This document shows, in pieces, positions 17,350 to 26,133 of a stretch of DNA of 64,000 bases. Within the stretch, counting starts at the first letter, position 1. Each line of letters begins with the position of its first letter. Both the position numbers and the translations under genes were made by a program. The stretch covers positions 47,566 to 111,565 of the forward strand of contig NZ_JBNNTI010000008.1 in assembly GCF_050278625.1 (NCBI RefSeq), written 5' to 3'. Source of the DNA: Viridibacillus sp050278625. GTDB lineage: Bacteria; Bacillota; Bacilli; Bacillales_A; Planococcaceae. The notes under the pieces were generated by a model. That model was not told the DNA's origin, did not search any database, and was given only the letters and a program-made list of their open reading frames with translations.

Positions 17350-17805
17350 ATGAAAAATGTAGCAGATCAACGCTATTATTTAGTACGCGAAGATGTTCTG
17401 ACAGATGCCATGCAAAAGACACTAGATGCGAAGTCTCTATTACAAACGGGTGCCGTTTCTTCAATATGGGATGCTGTTAAGCAAGTAGATTTATCTCGTA
17501 GTGCATTTTATAAATACCGAGATGCTGTTTTCCCCTTTCACTCTATCGTTCAAGAGCGTATTTTAACTGTTTTTTTACAGCTTGAAGATCGTAAAGGAAC
17601 ATTAGCACGTCTATTATCGACTGTCACTGAAACGCATTGTAATATTTTGACCATTCACCAAACGATTCCAATTCAAGGAAGAGCAAACGTGACTTTATCG
17701 TTAGATGTGACAGCTATGGATATAGAGTTAGATGATTTAATACAGCAACTTAAAAAATTAGATTTTGTAGAGTCAGCAGAGGTAATTAGTTCAGGCGCAT
17801 TATAA
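17350..17805 (+). CDS. pheB: ACT-domain protein PheB
   Basis: The 151-residue protein has an N-terminal helical region (YYLVREDVLTDAMQKTLDAK) and a C-terminal ACT domain (about residues 70-148, LEDRKGTLARLLSTV). It lies between obg and pheA as in B. subtilis and probably senses phenylalanine or another amino acid, but its exact role is not established. GGGGGGAAAGAG precedes the ATG. Confidence 0.88.
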   Translation: MKNVADQRYYLVREDVLTDAMQKTLDAKSLLQTGAVSSIWDAVKQVDLSRSAFYKYRDAVFPFHSIVQERILTVFLQLEDRKGTLARLLSTVTETHCNILTIHQTIPIQGRANVTLSLDVTAMDIELDDLIQQLKKLDFVESAEVISSGAL

Positions 17806-17820
17806 GGGGGCTTTTTTGAA

Positions 17821-18696
17821 TTGACATCAAAAGAGTGGGAAAATAGAGTGGCTTATTTAGGCCCAGCAGGCACGTTTACGTATTTAGCTACGCAAGAGTT
17901 ATTTCCAAACGAATGGCTTATTCCTTACAAAACAATTCCGGAGTGCATTGAAGCAGTCGCATCCAGTAAAGTGGATTTAGCGGTAGTACCTGTAGAAAAT
18001 GCGCTTGAAGGATCTGTACCGTTAACAATTGACTATTTATATCATGAAGCGGATTTATATGTAGTAGGAGAAGTATTATCGCCAATTGCACAACATTTAA
18101 TGGTAAATCCAAAATACGCTGATCATTGGGAAGGTATTGAGGGCATCTATTCACACCCTCATGCTCTTGCTCAATGTCACAAGTATTTATATTACAGATT
18201 TAGAGGGACTCCGTTAAATCAAACGACATCAACGGCAGCAGCAGCTCAATATATAGCTGAAAACCCTGATCAATGTATTGCTGCAATTGGTAATATTTCT
18301 GCAGCAGAAACGTATGGCTTAAACATTGTCCAAGATAATATTCATGATTTCCATTTCAATCATACACGGTTTTTCGTTCTATCAAGAACTAATCAACGGA
18401 TTGAAAAAGAGCATCGTGAGGAACAAATTAAAACAACGGTAATGATTACATTACCTAATGACCGTTCAGGAGCATTACATCAAGTACTTTCTGTATTTGC
18501 ATGGCGCCAAATCAACTTAAGTAAAATCGAGTCAAGACCGTTGAAAACAGGTTTAGGGGACTATTTCTTTATTGTTGATGTGCTAGAAGATGAAAATGCA
18601 CCGATGATGAGAGGTGCGATTGATGAGCTATCTGCATTAGGATGTTCGGTAAAATCACTCGGCACGTATTATACATATAAAAATAGTCAAGGTTGA
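17821..18696 (+). CDS. pheA: Prephenate dehydratase PheA
   Basis: PheA converts prephenate to phenylpyruvate in phenylalanine synthesis. The 291-residue protein opens with VAYLGPAGTFTYLA, has VPVENALEGSV, the catalytic TSTAAAAQYIAE motif, and a C-terminal ACT domain with the ESRP phenylalanine-binding motif (SKIESRPLKTGLGDYFF). The start is the TTG at 17821, the only in-frame choice after AAGGGGG. Its terminator has been split by an insertion sequence. Confidence 0.95.
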   Translation: MTSKEWENRVAYLGPAGTFTYLATQELFPNEWLIPYKTIPECIEAVASSKVDLAVVPVENALEGSVPLTIDYLYHEADLYVVGEVLSPIAQHLMVNPKYADHWEGIEGIYSHPHALAQCHKYLYYRFRGTPLNQTTSTAAAAQYIAENPDQCIAAIGNISAAETYGLNIVQDNIHDFHFNHTRFFVLSRTNQRIEKEHREEQIKTTVMITLPNDRSGALHQVLSVFAWRQINLSKIESRPLKTGLGDYFFIVDVLEDENAPMMRGAIDELSALGCSVKSLGTYYTYKNSQG

Positions 18697-18703
18697 AAAA
18701 CAA

Positions 18704-18724
18704 ATGTAAAACCTCTTAGCAAAA
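18704..18724 (+). terminator. Left arm of the pheA terminator, split by an IS element
   Basis: ATGTAAAACCTCTTAGCA (18704-18721) is the reverse complement, bar one extra A, of 20170-20188. Without the element and one copy of its AAAA target duplication (18721-18724 and 20166-20169), the two arms would form a hairpin of about 18 bp with a loop of a few bases and a T run, placed between the convergent pheA and niaR genes. Confidence 0.75.
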
Positions 18725-18731
18725 TGAACTG

Positions 18732-18777
18732 CCCCGTAAAAGTTAGACACCAATCTAACTTTTACGGGGGTTTTTTT
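18732..18777 (+). terminator. Terminator-like hairpin at the IS left end
   Basis: A perfect 16-bp stem (CCCCGTAAAAGTTAGA / TCTAACTTTTACGGGG, 18732-18747 and 18754-18769) is followed by seven Ts and at once by the orfA ATG. It should stop incoming transcription from pheA and may hide the orfA start in read-through transcripts. Confidence 0.85.
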
Positions 18778-19233
18778 ATGACAAAAGTAAGTGTTGAACA
18801 ACGTATTCAAGCGGTTCAACGATACTTAAATGGCTATGAATCCATGAGTGAAATCGCGAAAGATATCGGTATCACAAATCGGGTTGTCAGTGAATGGGTT
18901 CGCCGTTATCAAGAAAATGGTATAGAGACTTTCTTAAAGTCCTATACAAAATATTCCGCTGAATATAAAATGAATGTACTAAATTATATGAACGAAACAG
19001 GTACATCTTCAATTGACGCAGCTGCACTATTTAACATTTCATCTCCTGGCATGATTCGAAAATGGCGAAGGAAGTTTGAGTTTGGTGGTTATGATGCCCT
19101 TGTTTCTAAGAAAAAGGGGCGTCCATCCATGAAAAAAGAAACAAAAAGAACAACGAAACCAACATCAGCTAAAGGATCTGTCGAGGCATTAGAGGCACGT
19201 ATTAAACAATTAGAAATGGAGAATGCGTACTAA
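18778..19233 (+). pseudogene. IS3-family orfA, truncated by a one-base deletion
   Basis: The 151-residue readable product starts MTKVSVEQRIQAVQRYL and has two helix-turn-helix motifs (EIAKDIGITNRVVSEWVRRY and AALFNISSPGMIRKWRRKF), then a coiled-coil end (VEALEARIKQLEMENAY). It stops at 19231-19233. Restoring one T there (TAC TTA AAA AAG) opens the normal family ending LKKLNALVQM...KSKRK and a stop at 19297-19299, so about 21 residues are lost by a single-base deletion. Confidence 0.85.
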
Positions 19234-20115
19234 AAAAGTTAAATGCTTTAGTTCAAATGCAAGAAAAATTACCAATCAAATCAAAGCGCAAGTAATTTAT
19301 GAACTAAAGGAAACCTATGAAGTAGTGGAATTAATCAAAGTCGCTGATATTCCACGTAGCACGTATTATTACTGGGAAAAGCGTTTGAACCGTATTGATA
19401 AATATGCTGATGTGAAAGTCGCAATCCAGTCCATTTACCATGAACATAAGGGACGTTATGGTTATCGTCGGATTGCCAAAGAATTGAAAAAATACGGCTT
19501 TCATCATGATCCTAAAACGATTAATTGTTTGATGAATACCCTTGGCATAAAATGTGAAGTCGTATGAAGAAATACCGTTCGTATAAAGGAAACGTCGGGA
19601 AAATTGCTCCAAACATATTACAACGTGATTTTACAGCGGAGAAGATGAACGAGAAATGGGTAACAGACGTGACAGAGTTCCATCTATTTGGTGAGAAACG
19701 CTATTTATCACCGGTACTTGATTTGTGCAATGGTGAAATCATAGCCTACACGGTAATGAATCGTCCAGTGTATAAACTAGTCCATGATATGTTAGAACAA
19801 GCATTGGAGCGCCTTCAATCAGGTGATCAAGTCATCCTTCATTCGGACCAAGGTTGGCACTATCGAATGCAAAAGTATCAGCGAACATTAAAACAACATG
19901 GGATTAAACAGAGTATGTCCCGTAAGGGTAATTGTTTGGACAACGCAGTCATCGAAAACTTCTTTGGCTTATTAAAATCTGAACTCCTTTACCTACAAGA
20001 ATTTGAATCCATGGCACATTTTGAACAGGAGCTCGCAGATTATATTCACTATTACAATCACAAACGAATGAAGGAAAAATTAAAAGACCTAAGCCCGGTG
20101 GAATACCGAACTTAG
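19223..20115 (+). pseudogene. IS3-family orfB (DDE transposase), frameshifted
   Basis: The first part (to 19567) carries YELKETYEVV, IPRSTYYYWEK and GRYGYRRIAKEL. Homology then jumps frame at about 19561-19566, where one missing base breaks the junction KCEV(R)MKKYRSYKG, and runs to 20115 with the intact catalytic DDE residues: TDVTEF, HSDQGWHY and ENFFGLLKSE. orfB lies in the -1 frame relative to the restored orfA, as usual for programmed-frameshift IS3 elements. Confidence 0.85.
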
Positions 20116-20165
20116 GTCTTAGAAGCTGCTTAACTAAATATGTCTAACTTTCTTGGGTCAGATCA

Positions 20166-20190
20166 AAAATGCTAAGAGGTTTTTACATAC
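20166..20190. terminator. Right arm of the split pheA/niaR terminator
   Basis: TGCTAAGAGGTTTTTACAT (20170-20188) complements the left arm at 18704-18721. For niaR (minus strand) this arm comes first and its partner is now 1.4 kb away, so niaR transcripts may run into the IS in antisense. Confidence 0.7.
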
Positions 20191-20196
20191 AGAAAA

Positions 20197-20730
20197 TTAA
20201 TTTGTCGCAACTAAAAAGCCTTTTTGTTGTAATTGCTGTGCAGCAAAATTTAATTTATCTTCAGAGGAAGCAGAAATAAGGTGGATATGAATTCCTTCTG
20301 TTAGCTCCAATAAAAGATTTGATTTTGTATCGGTTAGCTTTTGCATAAATTGTTGTACGTCGTGACGACTTGAGACCATGATGGAAGCTGTTATTTCCCC
20401 ATATACGGCATGTTCTACAGTAACGTTTTTCACCGTGACTCCGGCATCAACGATTATATTTAATTCTTCTTCAGTATCGGCAGATGTGTGACGACATGCA
20501 ATTTGGCGTTCATAGAGCGTTGTATCTGCATTAGCAGTAAATAATACATAACCTTGGCTAGTCGCAATAATCGGTGCGTTACGTGCTTTTAGTAAGGCTA
20601 TATCGCTGACAATAACTTGTCTCGATACACTGGTGCGTTTTGCAAGTTCAGTACCGGTAATTGGTTGTCCTTCTTGCTTTAGCATGTCCAGAAGTATCTC
20701 TCTACGTTCTTCTCCTAATAATTTTTTCAT
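20197..20730 (-). CDS. niaR: NAD biosynthesis repressor NiaR
   Basis: The 177-residue protein has an N-terminal helix-turn-helix (ITGTELAKRTSVSRQVIVSD) and a C-terminal 3H domain with conserved histidines (RHTSADTEEEL, VEHAVYGEI, HIHLIS), the layout of NiaR (YrxA), a nicotinate-responsive repressor of NAD synthesis genes. In B. subtilis the nad genes lie between it and safA; here the safA-like gene follows directly in divergent orientation and no nad gene is present in the window. The AGGTGATTTAG site precedes the ATG on the minus strand. Confidence 0.9.
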   Translation of the reverse strand: MKKLLGEERREILLDMLKQEGQPITGTELAKRTSVSRQVIVSDIALLKARNAPIIATSQGYVLFTANADTTLYERQIACRHTSADTEEELNIIVDAGVTVKNVTVEHAVYGEITASIMVSSRHDVQQFMQKLTDTKSNLLLELTEGIHIHLISASSEDKLNFAAQQLQQKGFLVATN

Positions 20731-20867
20731 CTAAATCACCTCTAATGCAAGCATAAATTGCCCTTCTCAACTCATAGTGTAACATGAAAGGCCCTCACTG
20801 AAATATAAAATCGGGTGACCAATTGTGAAAGCTTTTCATATGATGTAAAGACGGAAGGAGGAATAAA

Positions 20868-22388
20868 ATGCGCACTCATACGGTCCAAAAAGGCGATACT
20901 TTATGGAAAATCGCAAGACAGTATGGCATTTCTTTTGAAGATTTGAAACGCTTAAATGCCCATTTGGCGAATCCCGATTATATCGTACCGGGTATGGAGA
21001 TTTTCTTGCCTGCTGTACCTAAAAAGGACGCGCCGACTCATTCACATAAGGAGCACCCAGTGAAAGAAGCACCAATACATCATCCAGTAAGAGAAGCACC
21101 AATGCACCAACCGGTAAAACAAGCACCAATACACCATCATCATCCGGAGAAAGCAGCGCCAATGCATCACCACCATCACGAAAAAGCATCACCAATGCAT
21201 CACCACCATCACGAAAAAACAGCACCAATGCATCACCATCATCATGAGAAAGCAGCACCAATGCATCACCATCATCATGAGAAGGAAGCGCCAATGCATC
21301 ACCATCATCATGAGAAGGAAGCGCCGATGCATCACCATCATCACGGGAAGGAAGCGCCAACACATCACCATCATCACGGGAAGGAAGCACCAATACATCA
21401 CCATCATCACGGGAAGGAAGCACCAATACATCACCATCCGGTGAAAGAGGCACCAATACATCACCATCATCCAGTAAAAGAAGTACCAATAGTCGAGCCA
21501 GTACCAGTACCACATGTGCATCCACATGAACATCATCGTCCAGTCAAAACACGTATAGAGTTTGTTGAACAACGTGAAGAGGAAATAATTATTCAACCGC
21601 TAAGAGAACATAAACCAACGCCGCAACCAACGCCGCAACCAACGCCGCAACCAATGCCGCAACCAACGCCGCAACCAACGCCGCAACCAACGCCGCAACC
21701 AATGCCACAACCAATGATGCCACCATGTCCACCAATGATGCCACCATGCCCACCAACAGGCATGCCACCATGTCCGCCAAATGAAATGCCGCCATGGGGT
21801 GGTGTAGCACCAATGCCGATGCCGATGCCAATGCCAATGCCAATGCCAATGCCACAAGAACCTAATTGGCAAAATCAACAACCATGGCAACCAACAGGCA
21901 TGCCACCAAGTCTGCCAGGTGAAATGTCGCCATGGGGTGGTGTAGCACCAATGCCAATGCCACAAGAACCAGATTGGCAAAATCAACAACAGTGGCCACC
22001 AACAAGCATGCCACCAAGTCCGCCATCAGGTTGGCAAATGCCTGAATCAACTAGAGATTGTGGATTTGATGAGTCTTTAGGTTTTGGGCATCAACATGGT
22101 CCGTTACAACCAATGCCACCGCAATGGCAGCAACCAATGCCGCCACAGTGGCAACAACCAATGCAACCGCAGTGGCCAGTTCAAGGACAACAATGGCAGC
22201 AACCTAACAATATGATGCCGATGCCAATGCCAGGTATGCCGATGCCAATGCCAATGCCAGGTATGGCAATGCCAAGTATGCCGATGCCAAGTATGCCGAT
22301 GCCAAATTGGCCAACATCTCCGTGCGGTTGTCAGCAACCACAGCCACAACCGTACCCGCAACCTAGGTCTTTTGTAGATTATAATTGA
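20868..22388 (+). CDS. safA: LysM spore-coat protein (SafA-like) with His-rich and Pro/Met-rich repeats
   Basis: The 506-residue protein has one N-terminal LysM domain (residues 2-48, HTVQKGDTLWKIARQYGI and YIVPGMEIFLPA), expected to bind spore cortex peptidoglycan. Next come about ten 11-residue repeats, mostly K-x-A-P-M followed by five His (about 90-190), a charged bridge (RIEFVEQREEEIIIQPL), PQPT/PQPM repeats (about 248-285), and low-complexity MP, CPP and QW-rich blocks to the end. Position next to niaR and the LysM start agree with SafA, the coat morphogenetic protein; the repeats are lineage-specific. AAGGAGGA precedes the ATG. Confidence 0.8.
   Translation: MRTHTVQKGDTLWKIARQYGISFEDLKRLNAHLANPDYIVPGMEIFLPAVPKKDAPTHSHKEHPVKEAPIHHPVREAPMHQPVKQAPIHHHHPEKAAPMHHHHHEKASPMHHHHHEKTAPMHHHHHEKAAPMHHHHHEKEAPMHHHHHEKEAPMHHHHHGKEAPTHHHHHGKEAPIHHHHHGKEAPIHHHPVKEAPIHHHHPVKEVPIVEPVPVPHVHPHEHHRPVKTRIEFVEQREEEIIIQPLREHKPTPQPTPQPTPQPMPQPTPQPTPQPTPQPMPQPMMPPCPPMMPPCPPTGMPPCPPNEMPPWGGVAPMPMPMPMPMPMPMPQEPNWQNQQPWQPTGMPPSLPGEMSPWGGVAPMPMPQEPDWQNQQQWPPTSMPPSPPSGWQMPESTRDCGFDESLGFGHQHGPLQPMPPQWQQPMPPQWQQPMQPQWPVQGQQWQQPNNMMPMPMPGMPMPMPMPGMAMPSMPMPSMPMPNWPTSPCGCQQPQPQPYPQPRSFVDYN
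21040..21480 (+). repeat. Tandem 33-bp repeats coding for His-rich units
   Basis: Eight blocks of five consecutive His codons occur within this run, each in a unit of about 33 bp coding (E/G)KxAPxHHHHH; flanking units are degenerate with two to four His. Near-identical neighbours (for example the three GGGAAGGAAGC units) show recent expansion at DNA level. Such arrays readily change copy number. Confidence 0.9.
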
Positions 22389-22389
22389 T

Positions 22390-23253
22390 GTGAATCAGAG
22401 CGGTATTTTCAGGAGGGTTAAGCCAAACGTTTGGCAATGGACTATTAATGGGCATAATTATTCGATTAAACGGTACGGGAATAAAGGAACGGCTGACAAG
22501 GTTCGTATTGTTCATCACCAATTAAAAAAGGTTGAATTTCCGAATATATTACCGGTTATTGCAAGTGATGATCCTACTGCTATAGTGCAGCCATGGGCAT
22601 CTAATGTGCGATCAGTGAAATTTAACCGTATTGAAGAACGTAAAAAAACTTTAGAATTGTTGTATAAGCTACATGCAACAAATAGTGACATTAATTGGTC
22701 TGAGTTCGGGGTGTTTTTGCCACAATATGATTTACAGTTGAAGTGGCACGATCGGTTGTTAAAATTCAAGGCAAAAAAAGAGCAGATAGCACATTTTTTA
22801 GGTGTCTCGGCTGTAGATCAGCTTATTATTTATGCAGAACAGGCGCTAAAAAGTATGCAACCTGTAAAAAACAAAAAAACAACAATTTTGCATGGAGATG
22901 TTGTGCATCATAATTTTTTAATGACAGAGAAAGGCAAGGTGTATTTGATTGATTTTGATTTAGCGGCAATTGGTCATGCTGAGGATGAGATCATCATGTG
23001 GATGCATCGTGTACTTCCTCATGTCGATTACAATTTGCCTAAACTTTTAGAGGAGCAGCCACTTTTGCAAGGATTTCCGAAAGAGCAATTACTGGCGATT
23101 CGTTATCCTAATGAGCTGTTAAGAGAATGGCTCTATGTTGATGTCATTGCTACACAGCGCAAAGCGGCTTTCATCGAAGAACTTGTGGCATTTACAAATG
23201 TGGCGCTCTCATCTTGGCCGAAATTATGGTATGATAGTGGAAGTCCGAAATAG
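22390..23253 (+). CDS. APH-fold kinase, CotS/YsxE-type spore coat-associated protein
   Basis: The 287-residue protein has the aminoglycoside-phosphotransferase-like kinase core: catalytic loop LHGDVVHHNFL (about residue 173) and metal-binding IDFDLAAIGHAEDEI (about 194). The GTG start lies two bases after the safA-like stop without a clear ribosome site, so translation is probably coupled. Kinases of this type (CotS, YsxE, YutH, CotI) are spore coat components in Bacillus, which fits the neighbour. The substrate cannot be told from sequence. Confidence 0.7.
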   Translation: MNQSGIFRRVKPNVWQWTINGHNYSIKRYGNKGTADKVRIVHHQLKKVEFPNILPVIASDDPTAIVQPWASNVRSVKFNRIEERKKTLELLYKLHATNSDINWSEFGVFLPQYDLQLKWHDRLLKFKAKKEQIAHFLGVSAVDQLIIYAEQALKSMQPVKNKKTTILHGDVVHHNFLMTEKGKVYLIDFDLAAIGHAEDEIIMWMHRVLPHVDYNLPKLLEEQPLLQGFPKEQLLAIRYPNELLREWLYVDVIATQRKAAFIEELVAFTNVALSSWPKLWYDSGSPK

Positions 23254-23377
23254 AATAGGTGTTTGTCTTTTTTGAGAAAAGGATATGACATATAAGCTTC
23301 AGATAGGTCGTTTAGGCGATCTATCTTTTTCTACTGTCATCTGAAAAAGGTCTGACATCCTAATGAAACAAATAATA

Positions 23378-23386
23378 TGCTATAAT
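23378..23386 (+). promoter_or_regulatory. Extended -10 promoter for ruvAB operon
   Basis: TGCTATAAT (TATAAT at 23381-23386) is 29 bases before the ruvA ATG in the gap after the kinase gene. A -35 at normal spacing is weak. Confidence 0.5.
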
Positions 23387-23414
23387 CATAGCGTTGAATA
23401 TAAGGGGAATTGCT

Positions 23415-24035
23415 ATGTATGACTACATAATTGGACAAGTAACAAGAGTCACTCCAGAATATATCGTCATGGAGCAGCAAGGAATTGGTTGGCAATTGTA
23501 TACGCCAAATCCATTTGCGTTTCATGTTCAAAAAGAATTACTACAAGTCTATACGCATCATCACGTAAGAGAAGATGCACATCTATTATTTGCTTTTAAA
23601 TCATTAGAGCAACGCGAATTATTCCGTAAACTAATACAAGTATCAGGTATTGGACCTAAAGGGGCAATGGCTATTTTAGCAAGTGGCAATCCATCTCAAG
23701 TTATTCAAGCAATTGAACAAGAAGATGAAGTATTCCTTGTAAAGTTCCCTGGTGTCGGAAAAAAAACAGCTCGCCAAATGATTTTAGATCTAAAAGGAAA
23801 ACTAGATGCATTACTTGATCATGTTGAGTTACCAAGTGGAGAAGATGAGTTGCCTCTATTTGGAGTGAATCCAAACAAACATGAATTAGATGAAGCTTTA
23901 CTAGCGTTAACGGCTTTAGGATATTCTGAACGTGAGTTAACAAAAATTCGACCGCAACTTGATGAAGATAATCTACTTACTTCAACTGAAGCATATATGA
24001 AGAAAGCCTTACAGCTATTATTAAAACAAAAATAA
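23415..24035 (+). CDS. ruvA: Holliday junction DNA helicase subunit RuvA
   Basis: RuvA binds four-way DNA junctions and loads RuvB. The start is the ATG at 23415 (TAAGGGGA upstream), giving MYDYIIGQVTRV and 206 residues. The protein has the OB-fold N-terminus, two helix-hairpin-helix motifs (SGIGPKGAMAILAS and PGVGKKTARQMILDL) and the C-terminal RuvB-binding domain (ALLALTALGYSERELTKI). It heads ruvA-ruvB-queA-tgt-yajC. Confidence 0.96.
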   Translation: MYDYIIGQVTRVTPEYIVMEQQGIGWQLYTPNPFAFHVQKELLQVYTHHHVREDAHLLFAFKSLEQRELFRKLIQVSGIGPKGAMAILASGNPSQVIQAIEQEDEVFLVKFPGVGKKTARQMILDLKGKLDALLDHVELPSGEDELPLFGVNPNKHELDEALLALTALGYSERELTKIRPQLDEDNLLTSTEAYMKKALQLLLKQK

Positions 24036-24054
24036 AAGAAAGGAGGAATAGTTC

Positions 24055-25059
24055 ATGGATGAGCGCGTTGTATCGAGTGAAGCATCTAACTTTGATGAAC
24101 AATTTGAGCAATCACTAAGACCTCAGAACCTAGCACAATATATTGGTCAACAAAAAGTTAAAGACAATTTGAAGATATTTATCGAAGCGGCGAGAATGCG
24201 CGAAGAAAGTCTGGATCATGTACTTCTATATGGACCTCCAGGGCTCGGTAAAACAACCTTAGCAGCAGTTATTGCTAATGAGATGAATGTCCAAATTCGT
24301 ATGACTAGCGGACCTGCTATTGAGCGACCAGGAGATTTGGCAGCAATCGTTAGCTCTCTTGAGCCTGGAGATGTCTTATTTATCGATGAAATTCATCGTC
24401 TACCTCGAGCAATTGAGGAAGTACTGTATCCTGCGATGGAAGACTTTTGTTTAGATATCGTCGTTGGGAAAGGTCCTGCGGCACGCTCTGTTCGCCTTGA
24501 CTTACCTCCTTTTACATTAGTAGGAGCAACTACAAGAGCAGGTGCATTATCAGCTCCGCTTCGAGATCGCTTTGGTGTGTTGTTACGACTTGATTATTAT
24601 GACGAGCTATCATTAACAGAAATTGTTTGTAGAAGTGCTGAGCTTTTTGATGTCAATATTGATAAAATAGCAGCAGGAGAAATTGCTCGAAGGTCCCGTG
24701 GAACACCTCGTATCGCAAACCGGTTATTAAAAAGGGTTAGAGACTATGCACAAGTTATCGGAGACGGGGATATTACACTAGAAATGGCACAAGCTGCACT
24801 TGAGTTACTACAAGTTGATCCGTTAGGTTTAGATCATATCGATCACAAACTAATCACAACGATGATTGAACGTTTCAGAGGTGGTCCTGTTGGTTTAGAT
24901 ACGATTGCAGCAAGTATTGGCGAAGAATCGATGACAATTGAAGATGTCTATGAGCCGTATTTAATGCAAATTGGTTTCGTTCAGCGAACGCCAAGAGGTC
25001 GCTTAGCTACTGCGCTAGCTTATGAGCATTTTGGCTATCCATTGCCATCACAAACATAA
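24055..25059 (+). CDS. ruvB: Holliday junction branch migration ATPase RuvB
   Basis: The 334-residue AAA+ motor has Walker A GPPGLGKTT, Walker B LFIDEIHRL, sensor 1 GATTRAG and the C-terminal winged helix (GFVQRTPRGRLAT). It starts with ATG 19 bases after ruvA, behind AAAGGAGGA. Confidence 0.97.
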   Translation: MDERVVSSEASNFDEQFEQSLRPQNLAQYIGQQKVKDNLKIFIEAARMREESLDHVLLYGPPGLGKTTLAAVIANEMNVQIRMTSGPAIERPGDLAAIVSSLEPGDVLFIDEIHRLPRAIEEVLYPAMEDFCLDIVVGKGPAARSVRLDLPPFTLVGATTRAGALSAPLRDRFGVLLRLDYYDELSLTEIVCRSAELFDVNIDKIAAGEIARRSRGTPRIANRLLKRVRDYAQVIGDGDITLEMAQAALELLQVDPLGLDHIDHKLITTMIERFRGGPVGLDTIAASIGEESMTIEDVYEPYLMQIGFVQRTPRGRLATALAYEHFGYPLPSQT

Positions 25060-25077
25060 AACAAAAGGAAGTTAACA

Positions 25078-26130
25078 ATGAAATTAGAAGACTTTGATTT
25101 TGAACTACCAGAAGAGTTAATTGCACAAACACCACTGAAAGACCGTACTTCAAGCCGCTTAATGGCAGTAGATCGTGATTCAGGTGAAGTGACACATCAT
25201 ACTTTCCGTGATATTATCGAAGAACTACGCGATGGTGATTGCCTTGTATTAAATGATACACGTGTATTGCCTGCACGCTTGATGGGTGTGAAGGAAGAAA
25301 CAGGCGCGCATGTCGAAGTATTATTATTAAAACAAACGTCAAATGAAGATGAATGGGAAACACTGGTGAAACCTGCAAAACGTGTGAAAGTGGGTACCGA
25401 AATTACTTTCGGTGAAGGACTACTAAAAGCAACATGTACAGGTGAGTTAGATCATGGTGGAAGGCTATTCAAATTCAACTACGAAGGAATCTTCTATGAA
25501 ATTTTAGATCAACTTGGAGAAATGCCTCTACCACCATACATTCGTGAAAAACTAGATGATCAAGATCGTTATCAAACTGTTTTTGCGAAAGAACGTGGTT
25601 CAGCTGCGGCTCCTACAGCAGGTCTACACTTCACATCAGACTTATTAGATGAAATTCGTGCGAAAGGTGTTAAAATTGCTTTCTTAACATTGCATGTTGG
25701 TTTAGGAACATTCCGTCCTGTTAATGTCGAAACAATTGAAACACATGCAATGCACTCTGAATTTTATAATCTAACAGAAGAAACAGCAGCTATTATTAAT
25801 GATACGAAACAAAAAGGTGGTCGTGTAATTGCAGTAGGTACAACATCTACTCGTACACTTGAAACTATAGCAGAGCGCCATGATGGTAAGATTGTAGCTG
25901 ATAGTGGTTGGACTTCAATTTTCATCTATCCAGGTTTTGAATACAAAGCAATTGATGGTCTAATCACAAACTTCCATTTACCAAAATCAACACTAGTTAT
26001 GTTAGTAAGTGCATTAACAACTCGTGAAATAATATTAAATGCTTACAATATCGCAGTACAAGAACGCTATCGCTTCTTTAGCTTTGGCGATGCGATGTTT
26101 ATCCGTCCAAAAGCACAGAAAGGAAATTAA
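25078..26130 (+). CDS. queA: S-adenosylmethionine:tRNA ribosyltransferase-isomerase QueA
   Basis: QueA converts the preQ1 base in tRNA to epoxyqueuosine. The 350-residue product carries the family motifs FDFELPEELIAQTP, LVLNDTRVLPARL, AAPTAGLHFT and HVGLGTFRPV. It is followed after 3 bases by tgt, the preceding pathway step. Confidence 0.97.
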   Translation: MKLEDFDFELPEELIAQTPLKDRTSSRLMAVDRDSGEVTHHTFRDIIEELRDGDCLVLNDTRVLPARLMGVKEETGAHVEVLLLKQTSNEDEWETLVKPAKRVKVGTEITFGEGLLKATCTGELDHGGRLFKFNYEGIFYEILDQLGEMPLPPYIREKLDDQDRYQTVFAKERGSAAAPTAGLHFTSDLLDEIRAKGVKIAFLTLHVGLGTFRPVNVETIETHAMHSEFYNLTEETAAIINDTKQKGGRVIAVGTTSTRTLETIAERHDGKIVADSGWTSIFIYPGFEYKAIDGLITNFHLPKSTLVMLVSALTTREIILNAYNIAVQERYRFFSFGDAMFIRPKAQKGN

Positions 26131-26133
26131 TCA

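Larger units (their letters stand above)
18725..20165 (+). mobile_element. IS3-family (IS150-like) insertion sequence, defective
   Basis: The 1441-bp element has imperfect terminal inverted repeats of about 24 bp: TGAACTGCCCCGTAAAAGTT at the left against TGATCTGACCCAAGAAAGTT read inward from the right, both then continuing AGAC. It is flanked by AAAA on both sides, consistent with a 4-base target duplication. Inside are orfA and orfB in the relative frames usual for the family, each with a one-base deletion, so this copy cannot make a normal transposase by itself. It sits exactly in the loop of the pheA/niaR terminator. Confidence 0.93.

Noticed and set aside
20837..20844. CATATGAT as a sigma-E -10 box before the safA-like gene
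   Set aside because: No acceptable -35 element at 14-15 bases; match to the -10 is partial.
21040..21480. CRISPR-like array
   Set aside because: The units are contiguous tandem repeats in a coding frame with no unique spacers.
21019..21989. Long minus-strand frames opposite the safA-like gene
   Set aside because: They are mirror products of the 33-bp His repeats and the Pro/Met repeats; low-complexity V/L/D and W/H strings without ribosome sites.
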